A stretch of DNA of 64,000 bases from HNR sp040400085 (GCA_040400085.1 JBBAQX010000003.1:62001-126000); one strand, 5' to 3'; positions 1 through 9,068 are shown, counted from the stretch's first letter. The notes: a model not told the origin generated them from the letters alone. Translations and numbers: made by a program.

Positions 1-703
1 CAAAGTGTGACCAGAACCCAAGCCGTGTTCCGGGATGCTTCCAGCTTTCCCGTACCCCGGCCACAGCTGCGCGAAAACTCGTGGCTGCCTCCGAGTGGGG
101 AGACCTGTAGGGCGCGTTGAACACGAGTGCCGTTGACAGAATCGCCGAGAGCGCGGTGACGGCCGCGACCCCTAAGAATGCGGCGGTCCAACCATAGGTG
201 CTCATCACCGCGACAAGGGGTACCACGCTGGCGATCTGCCCAAGTTGCCCGGTCATCCCCGTAACCTGGGTGAGCATTGGGATACGTCTCGCGGGAAACC
301 ACGACGGGATCAACCGAATCACGCTGATAAACGTCATCGCGTCGCCAGCGCCGACCAAAGCCCGCGCGGCAATGGCCACGCCCGTCAGCGTTGTCAGCGC
401 GAGTATGACTTGCCCGGCTGTCATCACGACCGCGCCGGTGATAATCAATTTGCGCGCGCCGAATCGATCAATCAGGATGCCAACCGGAATCTGCATCCCC
501 GCATACACTACGAGCTGCAGCACAGCAAAGCTGGACAGCGTGGCAGAATCGATCTGGAATCGCTCTGCCGCGTTCACACCTGTGGCCGAGAGAGATGTTC
601 GCGAAAAAATTGCCACCATATAGCAAAAAGTCGCCGAACCCCAGACCACCCAGGGCCGCCACGAGCGTGACATCGGGGAGAGGATGGGGATGTTTGTTGT
701 CAT
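1..703 (-). CDS. MFS transporter, 3' part outside the window
   Basis: An uninterrupted reading frame runs on the minus strand from an ATG at 703 to the window edge, about 234 codons. It encodes a hydrophobic protein with several membrane segments and the major facilitator motif A (GILIDRFGARK) in the loop after the second segment, so it is the N-terminal half of an MFS permease. The substrate cannot be read from the sequence. The start lies 17 bases after the stop of the DUF885 peptidase gene upstream, so the two are probably cotranscribed. No convincing Shine-Dalgarno site is seen. The C-terminal part lies beyond position 1. Confidence 0.85.
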   Translation of the reverse strand, partial: MTTNIPILSPMSRSWRPWVVWGSATFCYMVAIFSRTSLSATGVNAAERFQIDSATLSSFAVLQLVVYAGMQIPVGILIDRFGARKLIITGAVVMTAGQVILALTTLTGVAIAARALVGAGDAMTFISVIRLIPSWFPARRIPMLTQVTGMTGQLGQIASVVPLVAVMSTYGWTAAFLGVAAVTALSAILSTALVFNAPYRSPHSEAATSFRAAVAGVRESWKHPGTRLGFWSHF

Positions 704-720
704 ATGTGTAGGTCTCGCGC

Positions 721-2436
721 TTAGAGCTCTGACAGCGCAAAGCGCAGCGTATCGAGGCCCACGCCGCCGAGCGCGAGCGCTTCTTTGTGGAAGTCACGCA
801 ACGTTTTGTGGCCCCCATTGCGGGCCAGATAGTCGTCCCGCAGCTGTTCCCAGATGCGCTGTCCCACGGAGTATGACGGTGCCTGTCCTGGCCAACCGAA
901 GTAGCGGTTGACCTCGAAACGAAGCTGGCCTTCGTCCATCGTGGCATTCTCGCGCATGAAGTTCAGCGCGTATTCGTAGTCCCAGGTACCGTTACCGTCG
1001 GGTCGCTGCTTACCCAGGTGCACGCCGATGTCGAGGACTACGCGGGCCGCGCGCATCCGCTGTCCGTCGAGCATCCCCATCCGGTTGCCGGGGTCGTCCA
1101 GGTAGCCGAGGTCGGCCATGAGGCGCTCCGCATAGAGCGCCCAGCCTTCGCCGTGCCCGCTGATCCAGTTGGCTGACCTGCGCCACAGGTTCAGGTCGGG
1201 GCTGATCACGCTCTGCGCGCATTGCAGGTGGTGACCGGGAACGCCCTCGTGATACACGGTCGTGAGCTCGCGCCAGGTGGTGAATTCTGTGACACCGGGG
1301 GCGACGGACCACCACATCTGGCCGGGGCGGCTCAGATCGGCTGTCGGGGGCGTGTAGTAAATGCCCCCTGTTTGCGTCGGCGCGATCATGCACTCGAGCG
1401 CGCGGATCCGTTCCGGGATCTCGAAGTGTTTCTCGCCCAGCTCGGACACGGCCCGGTCTGAGGTCTGCTGCATCCATTCGCGGAGGGCATTCGTTCCGTG
1501 AATGACCCGCTCGGGGTCGCTATCCAGATGTGCGATAGCCTCCTCGATGCTCGCGCCCGGTGTGATCTGCTCTGCTACGGCCTGCTGTTCTGCCACGATG
1601 GAGGCGAGCTGAGCCAGGCCCCACTCGTAGGTTTCGTCGAGGTCAATCTCTGCCCCAAGGAAGCTGCGCGAAGCCAACACGTAGTGCTCGCGCCCGACAC
1701 CGTCCTCGGTGCGGCTCGCGGGGGCCAGCTCGTTTGCCAAGAACTCGCCAAGCTGCGCGTAGCTCATTGCGGCGAGGGCAGACGACCGGTGAAGTTCGGC
1801 TACCACTGCGGCCGGGTTTGACTCGATTTCGGATGCTCGGGCCGCGAGTGACCGGAAAAATCCGTCCTCTGCGGCCCACTCTGTGGCCTGCTCCGCGGCG
1901 AAGAGAACCTGTCGCCTTGCGGGGGTAATTCCCTCGCGAATGCCGAGACGAAGCGTTTCGACGTATCCGGCAACGGCATCCGCCACGTTATCGAGACGAC
2001 GGGAGATGTTTTCCCAATCCTCTCTGGTGGTGTCAGGCATGAGATCGAAGACATCGCGAATCGCCTGAACAGGCGATTCGATGTTGTTTACGTTGCGCAG
2101 CTCGAGGCGGGCGCGGGCCGCGTCTTCGATGTCTATCCAGGTGCGGGCAAGTTCTTTTGCCGTCACGGCGTCGATATCATCGGCGAGGGGGAGTGCTGCA
2201 AGCCTCGCGGCTGCAGTACTCGCGGCTTCGGCGAGAGCTCGGTGACCCGCGGGGGAGTAGTCAGCATATTCGTCTTGTGCGCCGGGTAGCCCGAGAAATA
2301 CCCGCATTGATGGGTCTGCGTTGACGAGTGTCTCGAGCCATTCATCGGCGAGGGCATCGATTGGGGATGGCTGACGATTCGCAGAGGCTGGAGTCGGCTG
2401 GGAGCTATCTGGGTTGTCTGATGTTGTCGAAAGCAT
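721..2436 (-). CDS. DUF885 family metallopeptidase-like protein
   Basis: A 571-residue protein of the DUF885 family, whose members are predicted zinc-dependent peptidases. It shows the family signature YHEGVPGHH at about residues 394-402 and a second conserved block, GHGEGWALYAERL, at about 425. The HExxxxHH-like arrangement is the presumed metal site. The frame is open further upstream, but the ATG at 2436 is preferred because a TATCGT hexamer ends 7 bases before it, which fits a leaderless start. There is no signal peptide, so it is likely cytoplasmic. It is followed closely by the MFS gene, which may carry a peptide or a peptide product (inference). Confidence 0.85.
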   Translation of the reverse strand: MLSTTSDNPDSSQPTPASANRQPSPIDALADEWLETLVNADPSMRVFLGLPGAQDEYADYSPAGHRALAEAASTAAARLAALPLADDIDAVTAKELARTWIDIEDAARARLELRNVNNIESPVQAIRDVFDLMPDTTREDWENISRRLDNVADAVAGYVETLRLGIREGITPARRQVLFAAEQATEWAAEDGFFRSLAARASEIESNPAAVVAELHRSSALAAMSYAQLGEFLANELAPASRTEDGVGREHYVLASRSFLGAEIDLDETYEWGLAQLASIVAEQQAVAEQITPGASIEEAIAHLDSDPERVIHGTNALREWMQQTSDRAVSELGEKHFEIPERIRALECMIAPTQTGGIYYTPPTADLSRPGQMWWSVAPGVTEFTTWRELTTVYHEGVPGHHLQCAQSVISPDLNLWRRSANWISGHGEGWALYAERLMADLGYLDDPGNRMGMLDGQRMRAARVVLDIGVHLGKQRPDGNGTWDYEYALNFMRENATMDEGQLRFEVNRYFGWPGQAPSYSVGQRIWEQLRDDYLARNGGHKTLRDFHKEALALGGVGLDTLRFALSEL

Positions 2437-2443
2437 ACCCCCG

Positions 2444-2449
2444 ACGATA
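2444..2449 (-). promoter_or_regulatory. Predicted -10 box for a leaderless DUF885 transcript
   Basis: On the minus strand the hexamer TATCGT is followed by 7 bases and then the ATG at 2436. The same hexamer and spacing precede nadE (59065). No clear -35 box is seen. Confidence 0.4.
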
Positions 2450-2637
2450 CTCCCAAAATTTCTTGCCTTTGGCATAATAACAGTCCGTCGCGTGGAATCT
2501 GGGAAATATTTTCTTCGTTGGGAGGCCTCAAAGATTGGCTGCACGCTGCCCCGTGTTCTGCTGTAGCGTAGTAGTTGTAATGACGAGTTATCTTGGTTGC
2601 TTCAGGGCAAGCCGCTGACACGAAAGCAGGAAGACAA

Positions 2638-3096
2638 GTGACGAACGAATCTACCGGTAACGGTATTGAATCAACCGCAAAGTTTGGCGACGAACTGAGC
2701 GCACTAGTCGATGCGTTGAATTCTGAGCTGGGCGAAGAGGAAAAAGAGGCCATAGCGGCTCTGCCTTCGGGTTCTGCGCTGCTTATCGTTCGGCGCGGAC
2801 CTCACTCCGGGGCGCGTTTCTTGCTTGACTCGGACTCAACCATTGCCGGACGGCACCCCGAAGTCGATATTTTTCTTGATGATGTTACCGTGTCGCGTAA
2901 GCATGCTGCTTTTTCCCGCGAGGGGGCCGCGTTTTCCGTGGCAGATCTTAACTCTCTGAATGGGACGTTCTGCAATGGGGTTCGCATAGAGTCTCCCCTG
3001 CTTCTGAACGATGGTGCCGAGGTTCAGGTTGGCAAGTTCAAACTGACTTTTTATGCGTCGCGTCGTGACCTTATGCGAGAAGAAGAGGGTAAATAG
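2638..3096 (+). CDS. garA: GarA/OdhI-type FHA-domain regulator
   Basis: A 152-residue protein with one forkhead-associated domain over the C-terminal two thirds: GRHPEVD, VSRKHA and SLNGT carry the Arg, Ser, His and Asn that bind phosphothreonine. In mycobacteria and corynebacteria this family (GarA, OdhI) binds 2-oxoglutarate dehydrogenase and glutamate dehydrogenase and is switched by Ser/Thr kinases at an N-terminal ETTSVF-like motif. Here that region reads IESTAKF, with Ser in place of the first Thr. The GTG at 2638 is chosen because AGGAAG lies 5 bases upstream. Two bases separate its stop from the next gene, a MerR regulator, as in the mycobacterial garA locus. Confidence 0.88.
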   Translation: MTNESTGNGIESTAKFGDELSALVDALNSELGEEEKEAIAALPSGSALLIVRRGPHSGARFLLDSDSTIAGRHPEVDIFLDDVTVSRKHAAFSREGAAFSVADLNSLNGTFCNGVRIESPLLLNDGAEVQVGKFKLTFYASRRDLMREEEGK

Positions 3097-3098
3097 AA

Positions 3099-3791
3099 GT
3101 GGTTTCAGCTTCCGCGCGCCAGGTCGAAGACAATTCCCAGAAACTGCTTGGGATCGGCCAGGTGCTAACCCATCTGAACCCGGAATTTCCGGATTTGACG
3201 CCCTCGAAGCTTCGCTTTCTCGAAGAACAGGGTTTAGTGTCCCCGTCTCGAACGAAATCCGGTTATCGAAAGTTTGGCGAGCAGGACGTCCAGCGGCTGC
3301 GCCTTATCCTCACTATGCAACGCGACCATTATCTTCCGTTGAAAGTTATTTGCTCGTATCTCACCGATTTGGATGCTGGGCGTGAGCCGTCACTACCCGG
3401 CGGCGTTGGCCCTGTCAACACGTCAATCTTGCCGGTGCGTAGAGTGCTCACCCGCGATATTCTCATCCGCGAGGCGCAGGCGTCTCCCGCGCTTGTGAAC
3501 GATGCTGTGAGGGCGGGCCTTATCCCTGCTGCGGAGTCTTATAGCGAGGGATCGCTCGATGTTCTTCGTTCCCTGGTGTCTCTGCAGCGGTTGGGGATTG
3601 AGCCTCGTCATCTGCGCACAATTCGTGTTTCTGCGGAGCGGGAGGCTGACCTTATTGAATCCGCTCTTCTTCCGGTGACAAAGCAGGCTGATGGGGTTGG
3701 TCGTATCCGGGCTTCCGAAATGGCTACAGAAATTGTGTCTCATCTTGAGGTTGTGAGGGGTAATATTATCCGTGCGGCACTTTCGCGATAA
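3099..3791 (+). CDS. ftsR: MerR-family regulator, FtsR/Rv1828-like
   Basis: A 230-residue DNA-binding protein with an N-terminal MerR winged helix (KLRFLEEQGLVSPSRTKSGY, then RKFGEQDVQRL) and a longer C-terminal part with a second helical region. Family and position directly after garA match Rv1828 of mycobacteria and FtsR of Corynebacterium, an activator of ftsZ; ftsZ itself is in this window at 34253. The start is a GTG at 3099, two bases after the garA stop, with GAGG inside the end of garA as ribosome site, so translation is probably coupled. The FtsR function is by homology and synteny only. Confidence 0.82.
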   Translation: MVSASARQVEDNSQKLLGIGQVLTHLNPEFPDLTPSKLRFLEEQGLVSPSRTKSGYRKFGEQDVQRLRLILTMQRDHYLPLKVICSYLTDLDAGREPSLPGGVGPVNTSILPVRRVLTRDILIREAQASPALVNDAVRAGLIPAAESYSEGSLDVLRSLVSLQRLGIEPRHLRTIRVSAEREADLIESALLPVTKQADGVGRIRASEMATEIVSHLEVVRGNIIRAALSR

Positions 3792-3797
3792 TCCGCG

Positions 3798-3820
3798 AGT
3801 TTCAAGCTTAACGTGAAACT
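3798..3820. repeat. Inverted repeat after the garA-ftsR operon
   Basis: AGTTTCA and TGAAACT (3798-3804 and 3814-3820) form a 7-bp stem with a 9-base loop just after the ftsR stop. There is no T-tract, so it could be a weak terminator or an operator for the next gene. Confidence 0.4.
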
Positions 3821-3904
3821 TTAGAGACGACACGCCGGGGCAAAATTACGGATGTCGTTGCTACGAGACACCGTGGTCGATAGCTTTAGAACGAAGGCAA
3901 TTTT

Positions 3905-3923
3905 CGGGCCCCGATGGGGCCCG
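3905..3923. repeat. GC-rich hairpin in the leader of the second MerR gene
   Basis: CGGGCCCC and GGGGCCCG pair perfectly over 8 bp around a GAT loop, 37 bases before the ATG at 3960. No T-tract follows on either strand, so a plain intrinsic terminator is unlikely. It may be a leader structure or a protein site. Confidence 0.45.
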
Positions 3924-3959
3924 ATAAGTTTGTGATAAACCAGCGAGAGGACATACGCA

Positions 3960-4508
3960 ATGAGTGAGAAAACCCCGGGAGGGGCGCCTCGTTACGACAA
4001 TGGTCTTCTCTTTACAGACGGGCTTCCCGACCCCGAAGACGGCGGGGGATATCGCGGTGCTGTTGCCGCGCGCGCAGCCGGGATCAGCTACCGGCAACTC
4101 GATTATTGGGCTCGAACGGAACTCGTACAACCTACCGTTCGCGGCGCATCCGGTTCTGGAACGCAACGCCTCTACGGGTTCAGGGACATTCTCGTCTTAA
4201 AGCTGGTAAAGCGTCTTCTCGATACTGGAATCTCACTTCAACAAATTCGAACGGCAGTTGAACAGCTCCGGGAATCAGGCGTTCACGATCTCGCTCAGAC
4301 CACTCTGATGAGCGATGGGTCGAGCGTCTACCTCTGCACCTCAAACGACGAAGTTATCGACCTCGTGAGTAGGGGCCAGGGAGTTTTTGGAATCGCCGTT
4401 GGTAAGGTCCTTCGAGAGGTTGAGACTAGCTTGGTTGACCTCAATGAACACAAAGAAGACCCGATGGACGAGCTATCGGTTCGTCGCGCATCGCGCAAGA
4501 TTTCCTAG
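3960..4508 (+). CDS. MerR-family regulator, Rv1830-like
   Basis: A 182-residue protein with an N-terminal MerR helix-turn-helix: GAVAARAAGISYRQLDYWAR, then a wing region with a Gly/Ser-rich stretch (GASGSGTQRLYGFRD), a dimer helix and a C-terminal domain. It matches the second MerR gene of the mycobacterial garA locus (Rv1830). In mycobacteria a bifunctional nuclease gene (Rv1829) lies between the two regulators; here the 168-base gap holds no such gene. The ATG at 3960 follows GAGAGGAC. An acidic linker with DPMDELS is near the C terminus. The regulated genes are not known from this sequence. Confidence 0.82.
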   Translation: MSEKTPGGAPRYDNGLLFTDGLPDPEDGGGYRGAVAARAAGISYRQLDYWARTELVQPTVRGASGSGTQRLYGFRDILVLKLVKRLLDTGISLQQIRTAVEQLRESGVHDLAQTTLMSDGSSVYLCTSNDEVIDLVSRGQGVFGIAVGKVLREVETSLVDLNEHKEDPMDELSVRRASRKIS

Positions 4509-4522
4509 GCCATAGGAACCCA

Positions 4523-4572
4523 GCTTTTGCCCTCAGCGCTCTTAACTTAACACGCGAGGTGAAGGCAAAAGC
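4523..4572. terminator. Inverted repeat between convergent merR and parA
   Basis: GCTTTTGCCCTCA (4523-4535) and TGAAGGCAAAAGC (4560-4572) pair at 12 of 13 positions with a loop of about 24 bases. It fills the short space between two convergent genes, where a bidirectional terminator is expected, although no classical T-tract is present. Confidence 0.45.
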
Positions 4573-4591
4573 CTTGATTCTGTCTGCAACC

Positions 4592-5494
4592 CTAAACTGT
4601 GCGTGAGCTTTCGGGTGCTGCATCGTCAACAACGCCGGAATCATCGTCGTTCGTGACAACTGCAGTCGTCGGAGTCGCCATTCTGCTGGCGCGTGGAGTG
4701 CCGTCCTCTGACATGTCGGCTGATCGCATGACGCGATCGAGGATCTGATCGAAGTATCCTGCCATTTCCTGGGCGTTTTCTCCAGGCCACACGTGAACAG
4801 GCTTTGCGGCTCCCTGGGCCTGCTGGAGTGAGGTCCGTTCCGGAAGCTGCGGGTTGAGGACGAGAGGACCAAACATCTCTCGCATCTCGCGGATGCGGAA
4901 CTGATGTTCCATCGATTGAGGGCGAGACCGGTTTACGACGATCCCGAGCGGCTGAAGGCGGGGGCTGAGCCCGCGTCGGATTTCCTCGATGGCGCGTAGT
5001 GCGCGGTCTGCCGCTGCAACGGCGAAGAGGCCCGGCTCGGTGACGATGAGTACGCGATCACTGGCCGCCCAGGCAGTGCGAGTGAGGGCGTTAAGCGAAG
5101 GAGCGCAGTCGACGAGGACCAAGTCGTACTCAGATTCGATGTTGGCAAGCGCCTCTTCGAGCTTCCAGATGTCCCTGACGCTCGGGTGCGGACCATCAAA
5201 ATTGATGGCCGCCGGGCTGCCGATGAGAACATCGACCGTTCCCTCGTGATGCTTTGTCCATCCGCTGGGGGCGATGGCCTCGCGCACCGTTTTTTCGCGG
5301 GGATTCTCGAGGACATCCGCGATGTTTCCATGGCCCGTGATATCGATATCCATGCCGGTGGAAACATCCGATTGCGGGTCTAAATCGACAACGAGAGTCC
5401 GCAATCCGCGCGAGAACGCGGCAGAGGCCAACCCGAGGGTGACCGTAGTTTTACCGACTCCGCCTTTAAGGGAACTTATACTCAAAACATGCAC
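4592..5494 (-). CDS. ParA/Soj-family ATPase, no ParB partner nearby
   Basis: A 300-residue P-loop ATPase of the ParA/MinD class with the deviant Walker A motif KGGVGKTT near the N terminus (about residues 9-16), DLDPQ (switch I region) and LVLVDCAPS (Walker B/switch II). The last 50 residues form an acidic, Ser/Thr-rich tail. No parB gene or parS-like repeat is seen next to it, so it is an orphan ParA that could position some other cargo. The frame is open from a TTG at 5503; the GTG at 5494 is chosen because homologues begin at this point and a TACGCT box lies 8 bases upstream. It diverges from pyc. Confidence 0.82.
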   Translation of the reverse strand: MHVLSISSLKGGVGKTTVTLGLASAAFSRGLRTLVVDLDPQSDVSTGMDIDITGHGNIADVLENPREKTVREAIAPSGWTKHHEGTVDVLIGSPAAINFDGPHPSVRDIWKLEEALANIESEYDLVLVDCAPSLNALTRTAWAASDRVLIVTEPGLFAVAAADRALRAIEEIRRGLSPRLQPLGIVVNRSRPQSMEHQFRIREMREMFGPLVLNPQLPERTSLQQAQGAAKPVHVWPGENAQEMAGYFDQILDRVMRSADMSEDGTPRASRMATPTTAVVTNDDDSGVVDDAAPESSRTV

Positions 5495-5666
5495 AAGAAC
5501 CAAGCGTAGCGCCCCAACCTGATCAACTACTAATAGATTCTCGATCAGTGCCCAGTTCTGAATGGTTCTGTCATAAATTGTTCCGCGCGGGACAACAGAA
5601 TGTAGAGTCTAAGAAACGCGTTTAGCCGTTTCCTGATTTTGAGGACCGCACAGCAGAAGGGTTTTA
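5495..5666. promoter_or_regulatory. Divergent parA-pyc intergenic region with a near-palindrome
   Basis: The 172 bases between the divergent starts are AT-richer than the genes. TTGTTCCGCGCGGGACAA at 5578-5595 is an 18-bp palindrome with one mismatched base pair in each arm and may be an operator for pyc. A TAGAGT at about 5603 could be a -10 box. No protein can be assigned. Confidence 0.35.
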
Positions 5667-8600
5667 ATGTTTACGAAGATTCTTGTTGCAAATCGAGGAG
5701 AAATTGCAATCCGGGCGTTCCGCGCTGCATACGAGCTTGGCGCTCAGACGGTGGCAGTCTTTCCTTACGAAGACCGTAACTCGTTGCACCGGCTCAAGGC
5801 AGACGAGGCCTACCAGATTGGTGAGCCGGGGCATCCCGTTCGCGCGTATCTGAACGTGTCTGAGATTATTCGAGTCGCACAAGAATCCGGAGCTGATGCA
5901 ATCTATCCCGGGTATGGTTTCCTCTCTGAGAATCCCGAGCTCGCTGCCGCAGCCGCAGCGGTGGGAATCACCTTCATCGGCCCGCCCTCTCTTGCCCTAG
6001 AGATGGCAGGAAACAAGGTCACGGCCAAAGAATACGCGATTGCCGCGGGAGTCCCCGTCTTGCGGTCTACCCCACCCACCCGGAATATTGATGAGCTCAT
6101 CGTCGGCGCCGACGAAATCGGATTTCCCGTGTTTGCGAAGGCGGTCGCCGGCGGCGGCGGTCGTGGGATGCGCAGGGTTGATCGCCGCGAAGACCTACGT
6201 TCATCGCTCGAGGCCGCTATGCGGGAAGCTGAGAGTGCTTTTGGTGATTCGACGATGTTCATCGAGCAGGCCGTGCTGCGTCCACGACACATCGAGGTGC
6301 AGATTCTCGCTGATAAAAACGGCGAAACCGTGCATCTTTTCGAGCGCGACTGCTCCGTTCAGCGTCGTCACCAGAAGGTGGTCGAGATCGCGCCTGCCCC
6401 GAACCTAGACGAGTCGCTTCGCCAATCGCTATACGCGGATGCCGTGGCCTTTGCCCGCTCAATCGGATACGAGAACGCCGGTACGGTCGAGTTCCTCGTG
6501 GACACCGCGGGGGAGCGGGCGGGCGAGCACGTTTTCATTGAGATGAACCCACGCATTCAGGTGGAGCATACCGTGACAGAAGAGGTCACAGACGTTGACC
6601 TCGTCCAGGCACAGATGCGGATCGCCGCAGGAGCTAGCCTGTCCGAGCTGGGACTCCAGCAGAAGGACATCCACCTGCGCGGAGCAGCCCTGCAGTGCAG
6701 GATCACGACGGAAGACCCCTCGCAGGGGTTCCGCCCCGATACCGGGAAGATCACAACATATCGTTCCCCCGGCGGCGGCGGCGTGCGCCTCGACGGAGGA
6801 ACGATCAACCCTGGTGCTCAGATCAGCCCTCATTTTGACTCGATGCTTGCAAAGCTCACCTGTCGAGGACGAGACTTTCAGGCAGCCGTCACACGTGCCC
6901 AGAGAGCTCTTGCCGAGTTCCGCATCCGTGGTGTCTCCACCAACATTCCCTTCCTGCAGGCCGTTTTGGGCGATCCGCAGTTCCAGGCTGGCGATGTCAG
7001 CACATCCTTCATCGAGGAACGGCCAGAACTTCTCGACACTCACCGTTCCAAGGACCGAGGGACGAAGGTTCTCAACTGGCTGGCGGATATCACGGTTAAC
7101 CAGCCCAACGGGCCGAGGCCGACCGCGATCAATCCCGCGGATAAGCTGCCTGCCCGCGGTATAACCGGTGATATCCGACCTGGTTCGCATGACAGGCTAC
7201 GCGAGGTTGGTCCCGCCGCGTTCGCCGCCGAACTTCGTGCCCAGAAGAAGCTCGCCGTTACCGAGACGACCTTCCGAGATGCGCACCAATCCCTCCTGGC
7301 GACCCGCGTGCGAACCAAGGATCTTCTCGCGGTGGCACCCGCTGTCGCTCGTCTCACCCCTGAGCTGCTCTCGGTTGAGGCCTGGGGAGGGGCAACGTAC
7401 GACGTTGCGCTTCGCTTCCTCGGAGAGGACCCGTGGGTCCGCCTCGCCCAGCTACGGGAGGCGATGCCGAACATCGCGATCCAGATGCTGCTGCGCGGCC
7501 GCAACACGGTCGGGTACACGCCGTACCCCACCGAAGTCACGGACGCCTTTGTTCGTGAGGCTAGCGATACTGGCGTCGATATCTTCCGTATCTTTGACGC
7601 GCTGAACGACGTGAACCAGATGCGCCCGGCTATCGACGCTGTGCTGAACACTGGCACCGCGCTGGCCGAGGTTGCCGTCTGCTATACCGGAAACCTTCTG
7701 AACCCTGCCGAGAACCTCTATACACTGGATTACTACCTCCGGCTAGCCGAACAAATTGTGGAGAGCGGAGCCCATGTTCTCGCGATCAAAGATATGGCTG
7801 GTCTCCTGCGCCCTGCAGCGGCTGAGAAGCTTGTGACCGCATTTCGTGACCGATTCGATGTGCCCGTTCACCTGCATACGCACGACACAGCCGGAGGTCA
7901 GCTCGCTACCCTGCTCGCGGCAGCAAACGCTGGTGTTGACGCGGTTGACGTCGCGAGCGCACCAATGGCAGGTACCACGAGTCAACCCTCGTTCTCGTCG
8001 CTCGTCGCTGCTCTCTCCGATACGGAACGCGACACCGGCATCAATCTCGATAATGTGCTCGATCTCGAGCCGTATTGGGATGCCGTGCGACAGATGTACC
8101 GCCCCTTCGAGTCCGGTCTTCCGGGCCCAACCGGGCGCGTCTACAAGCATGAGATCCCCGGCGGTCAGCTATCGAACCTGCGTCAGCAGGCAATCGCGCT
8201 GGGGCTTGCCGATGATTTTGAGCTGATCGAGGATATGTACAGCGAGGCAGATCGGATCTTGGGCCGGGTGCCCAAAGTGACGCCGTCGTCGAAAGTCGTG
8301 GGCGACCTCGCGCTGCACCTCGCGGCGGTTCATGCCGATCCGAAAGATTTCGAACAAAACCCCCAGAACTACGACGTGCCAGATTCCGTCGTCGGATTCA
8401 TGGCGGGGGAGCTGGGCGAGCTCCCCGGCGGCTGGCCAGAACCCTTCCGCACCAGGGTGCTCGAGGGCCGTCACATCAAAATCGGTATTACCCCTGTTGC
8501 CGACAGCGATCTTGAGCTCCTATCCTCCGACTCTGAGAGTCGTCGGGCCACGCTCAACCGCTTGCTTTTCCCCGTCCCCACCGCGCAATACGAGGCAACC

Positions 8601-9068
8601 CGTGAGGAATTCGGCGATCTCTCCGTGCTGGAGACCAGCGGTTACCTCTATGGCCTCGTGCAGGGAGAAGAGCATGCCGTCAACATCGCCAGGGGGGTTC
8701 GGCTCTATGTCGGCCTCGAGGCTATCGGAGAAGCCGATGACAAGGGTATCCGGACGGTGATGACCATTATGAACGGTCAGCTGCGGCCCGTCTTCGTCAG
8801 GGACAGGAACGTTGCCGTCGACACGGTCGCCGCAGAAAAGGCGGACAAAGGCAACCCCGCCCACGTGGCTGCGCCGTTCTCCGGCGTGGTGACGATCAAG
8901 GCAGCCGTTGGGGACCCTGTCGAGGCGGGGCATCCGTTAGCGACAATCGAGGCGATGAAGATGGAAGCCGCTATCACCAGTTCGCTCGCCGGAACCGTCG
9001 AACGCTTGGTGTTTAGTGGAACCCGCCAGGTCGAAGCGGGCGATCTGCTGTGCGTGGTGAAGGCCTAG
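5667..9068 (+). CDS. pyc: Pyruvate carboxylase
   Basis: A 1133-residue single-chain pyruvate carboxylase, the usual length. It makes oxaloacetate from pyruvate, bicarbonate and ATP. Domains in order are biotin carboxylase (about 1-450, with ATP-grasp glycine loop VAGGGGRGMRRV and EMNPRIQVEHTVTEE), carboxyltransferase (about 520-800, with the metal-binding KDMAGLLRP and HLHTHDTAG) and the C-terminal biotinyl domain with EAMKMEA, whose lysine (about residue 1098) carries biotin. The ATG at 5667 follows AGAAGGG. It is transcribed alone from the intergenic region shared with parA. Function is certain from the domain set. Confidence 0.97.
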   Translation: MFTKILVANRGEIAIRAFRAAYELGAQTVAVFPYEDRNSLHRLKADEAYQIGEPGHPVRAYLNVSEIIRVAQESGADAIYPGYGFLSENPELAAAAAAVGITFIGPPSLALEMAGNKVTAKEYAIAAGVPVLRSTPPTRNIDELIVGADEIGFPVFAKAVAGGGGRGMRRVDRREDLRSSLEAAMREAESAFGDSTMFIEQAVLRPRHIEVQILADKNGETVHLFERDCSVQRRHQKVVEIAPAPNLDESLRQSLYADAVAFARSIGYENAGTVEFLVDTAGERAGEHVFIEMNPRIQVEHTVTEEVTDVDLVQAQMRIAAGASLSELGLQQKDIHLRGAALQCRITTEDPSQGFRPDTGKITTYRSPGGGGVRLDGGTINPGAQISPHFDSMLAKLTCRGRDFQAAVTRAQRALAEFRIRGVSTNIPFLQAVLGDPQFQAGDVSTSFIEERPELLDTHRSKDRGTKVLNWLADITVNQPNGPRPTAINPADKLPARGITGDIRPGSHDRLREVGPAAFAAELRAQKKLAVTETTFRDAHQSLLATRVRTKDLLAVAPAVARLTPELLSVEAWGGATYDVALRFLGEDPWVRLAQLREAMPNIAIQMLLRGRNTVGYTPYPTEVTDAFVREASDTGVDIFRIFDALNDVNQMRPAIDAVLNTGTALAEVAVCYTGNLLNPAENLYTLDYYLRLAEQIVESGAHVLAIKDMAGLLRPAAAEKLVTAFRDRFDVPVHLHTHDTAGGQLATLLAAANAGVDAVDVASAPMAGTTSQPSFSSLVAALSDTERDTGINLDNVLDLEPYWDAVRQMYRPFESGLPGPTGRVYKHEIPGGQLSNLRQQAIALGLADDFELIEDMYSEADRILGRVPKVTPSSKVVGDLALHLAAVHADPKDFEQNPQNYDVPDSVVGFMAGELGELPGGWPEPFRTRVLEGRHIKIGITPVADSDLELLSSDSESRRATLNRLLFPVPTAQYEATREEFGDLSVLETSGYLYGLVQGEEHAVNIARGVRLYVGLEAIGEADDKGIRTVMTIMNGQLRPVFVRDRNVAVDTVAAEKADKGNPAHVAAPFSGVVTIKAAVGDPVEAGHPLATIEAMKMEAAITSSLAGTVERLVFSGTRQVEAGDLLCVVKA

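Noticed and set aside
198..670. Plus-strand frames over the MFS gene
   Set aside because: They have no domain, while the minus-strand frame shows membrane segments and motif A.
2437..2544. Upstream starts of the DUF885 gene (ATG at 2475 or 2544)
   Set aside because: They would place the -10-like sequence inside the coding region and add residues absent from the family core; the ATG at 2436 fits better, though this is not proven.
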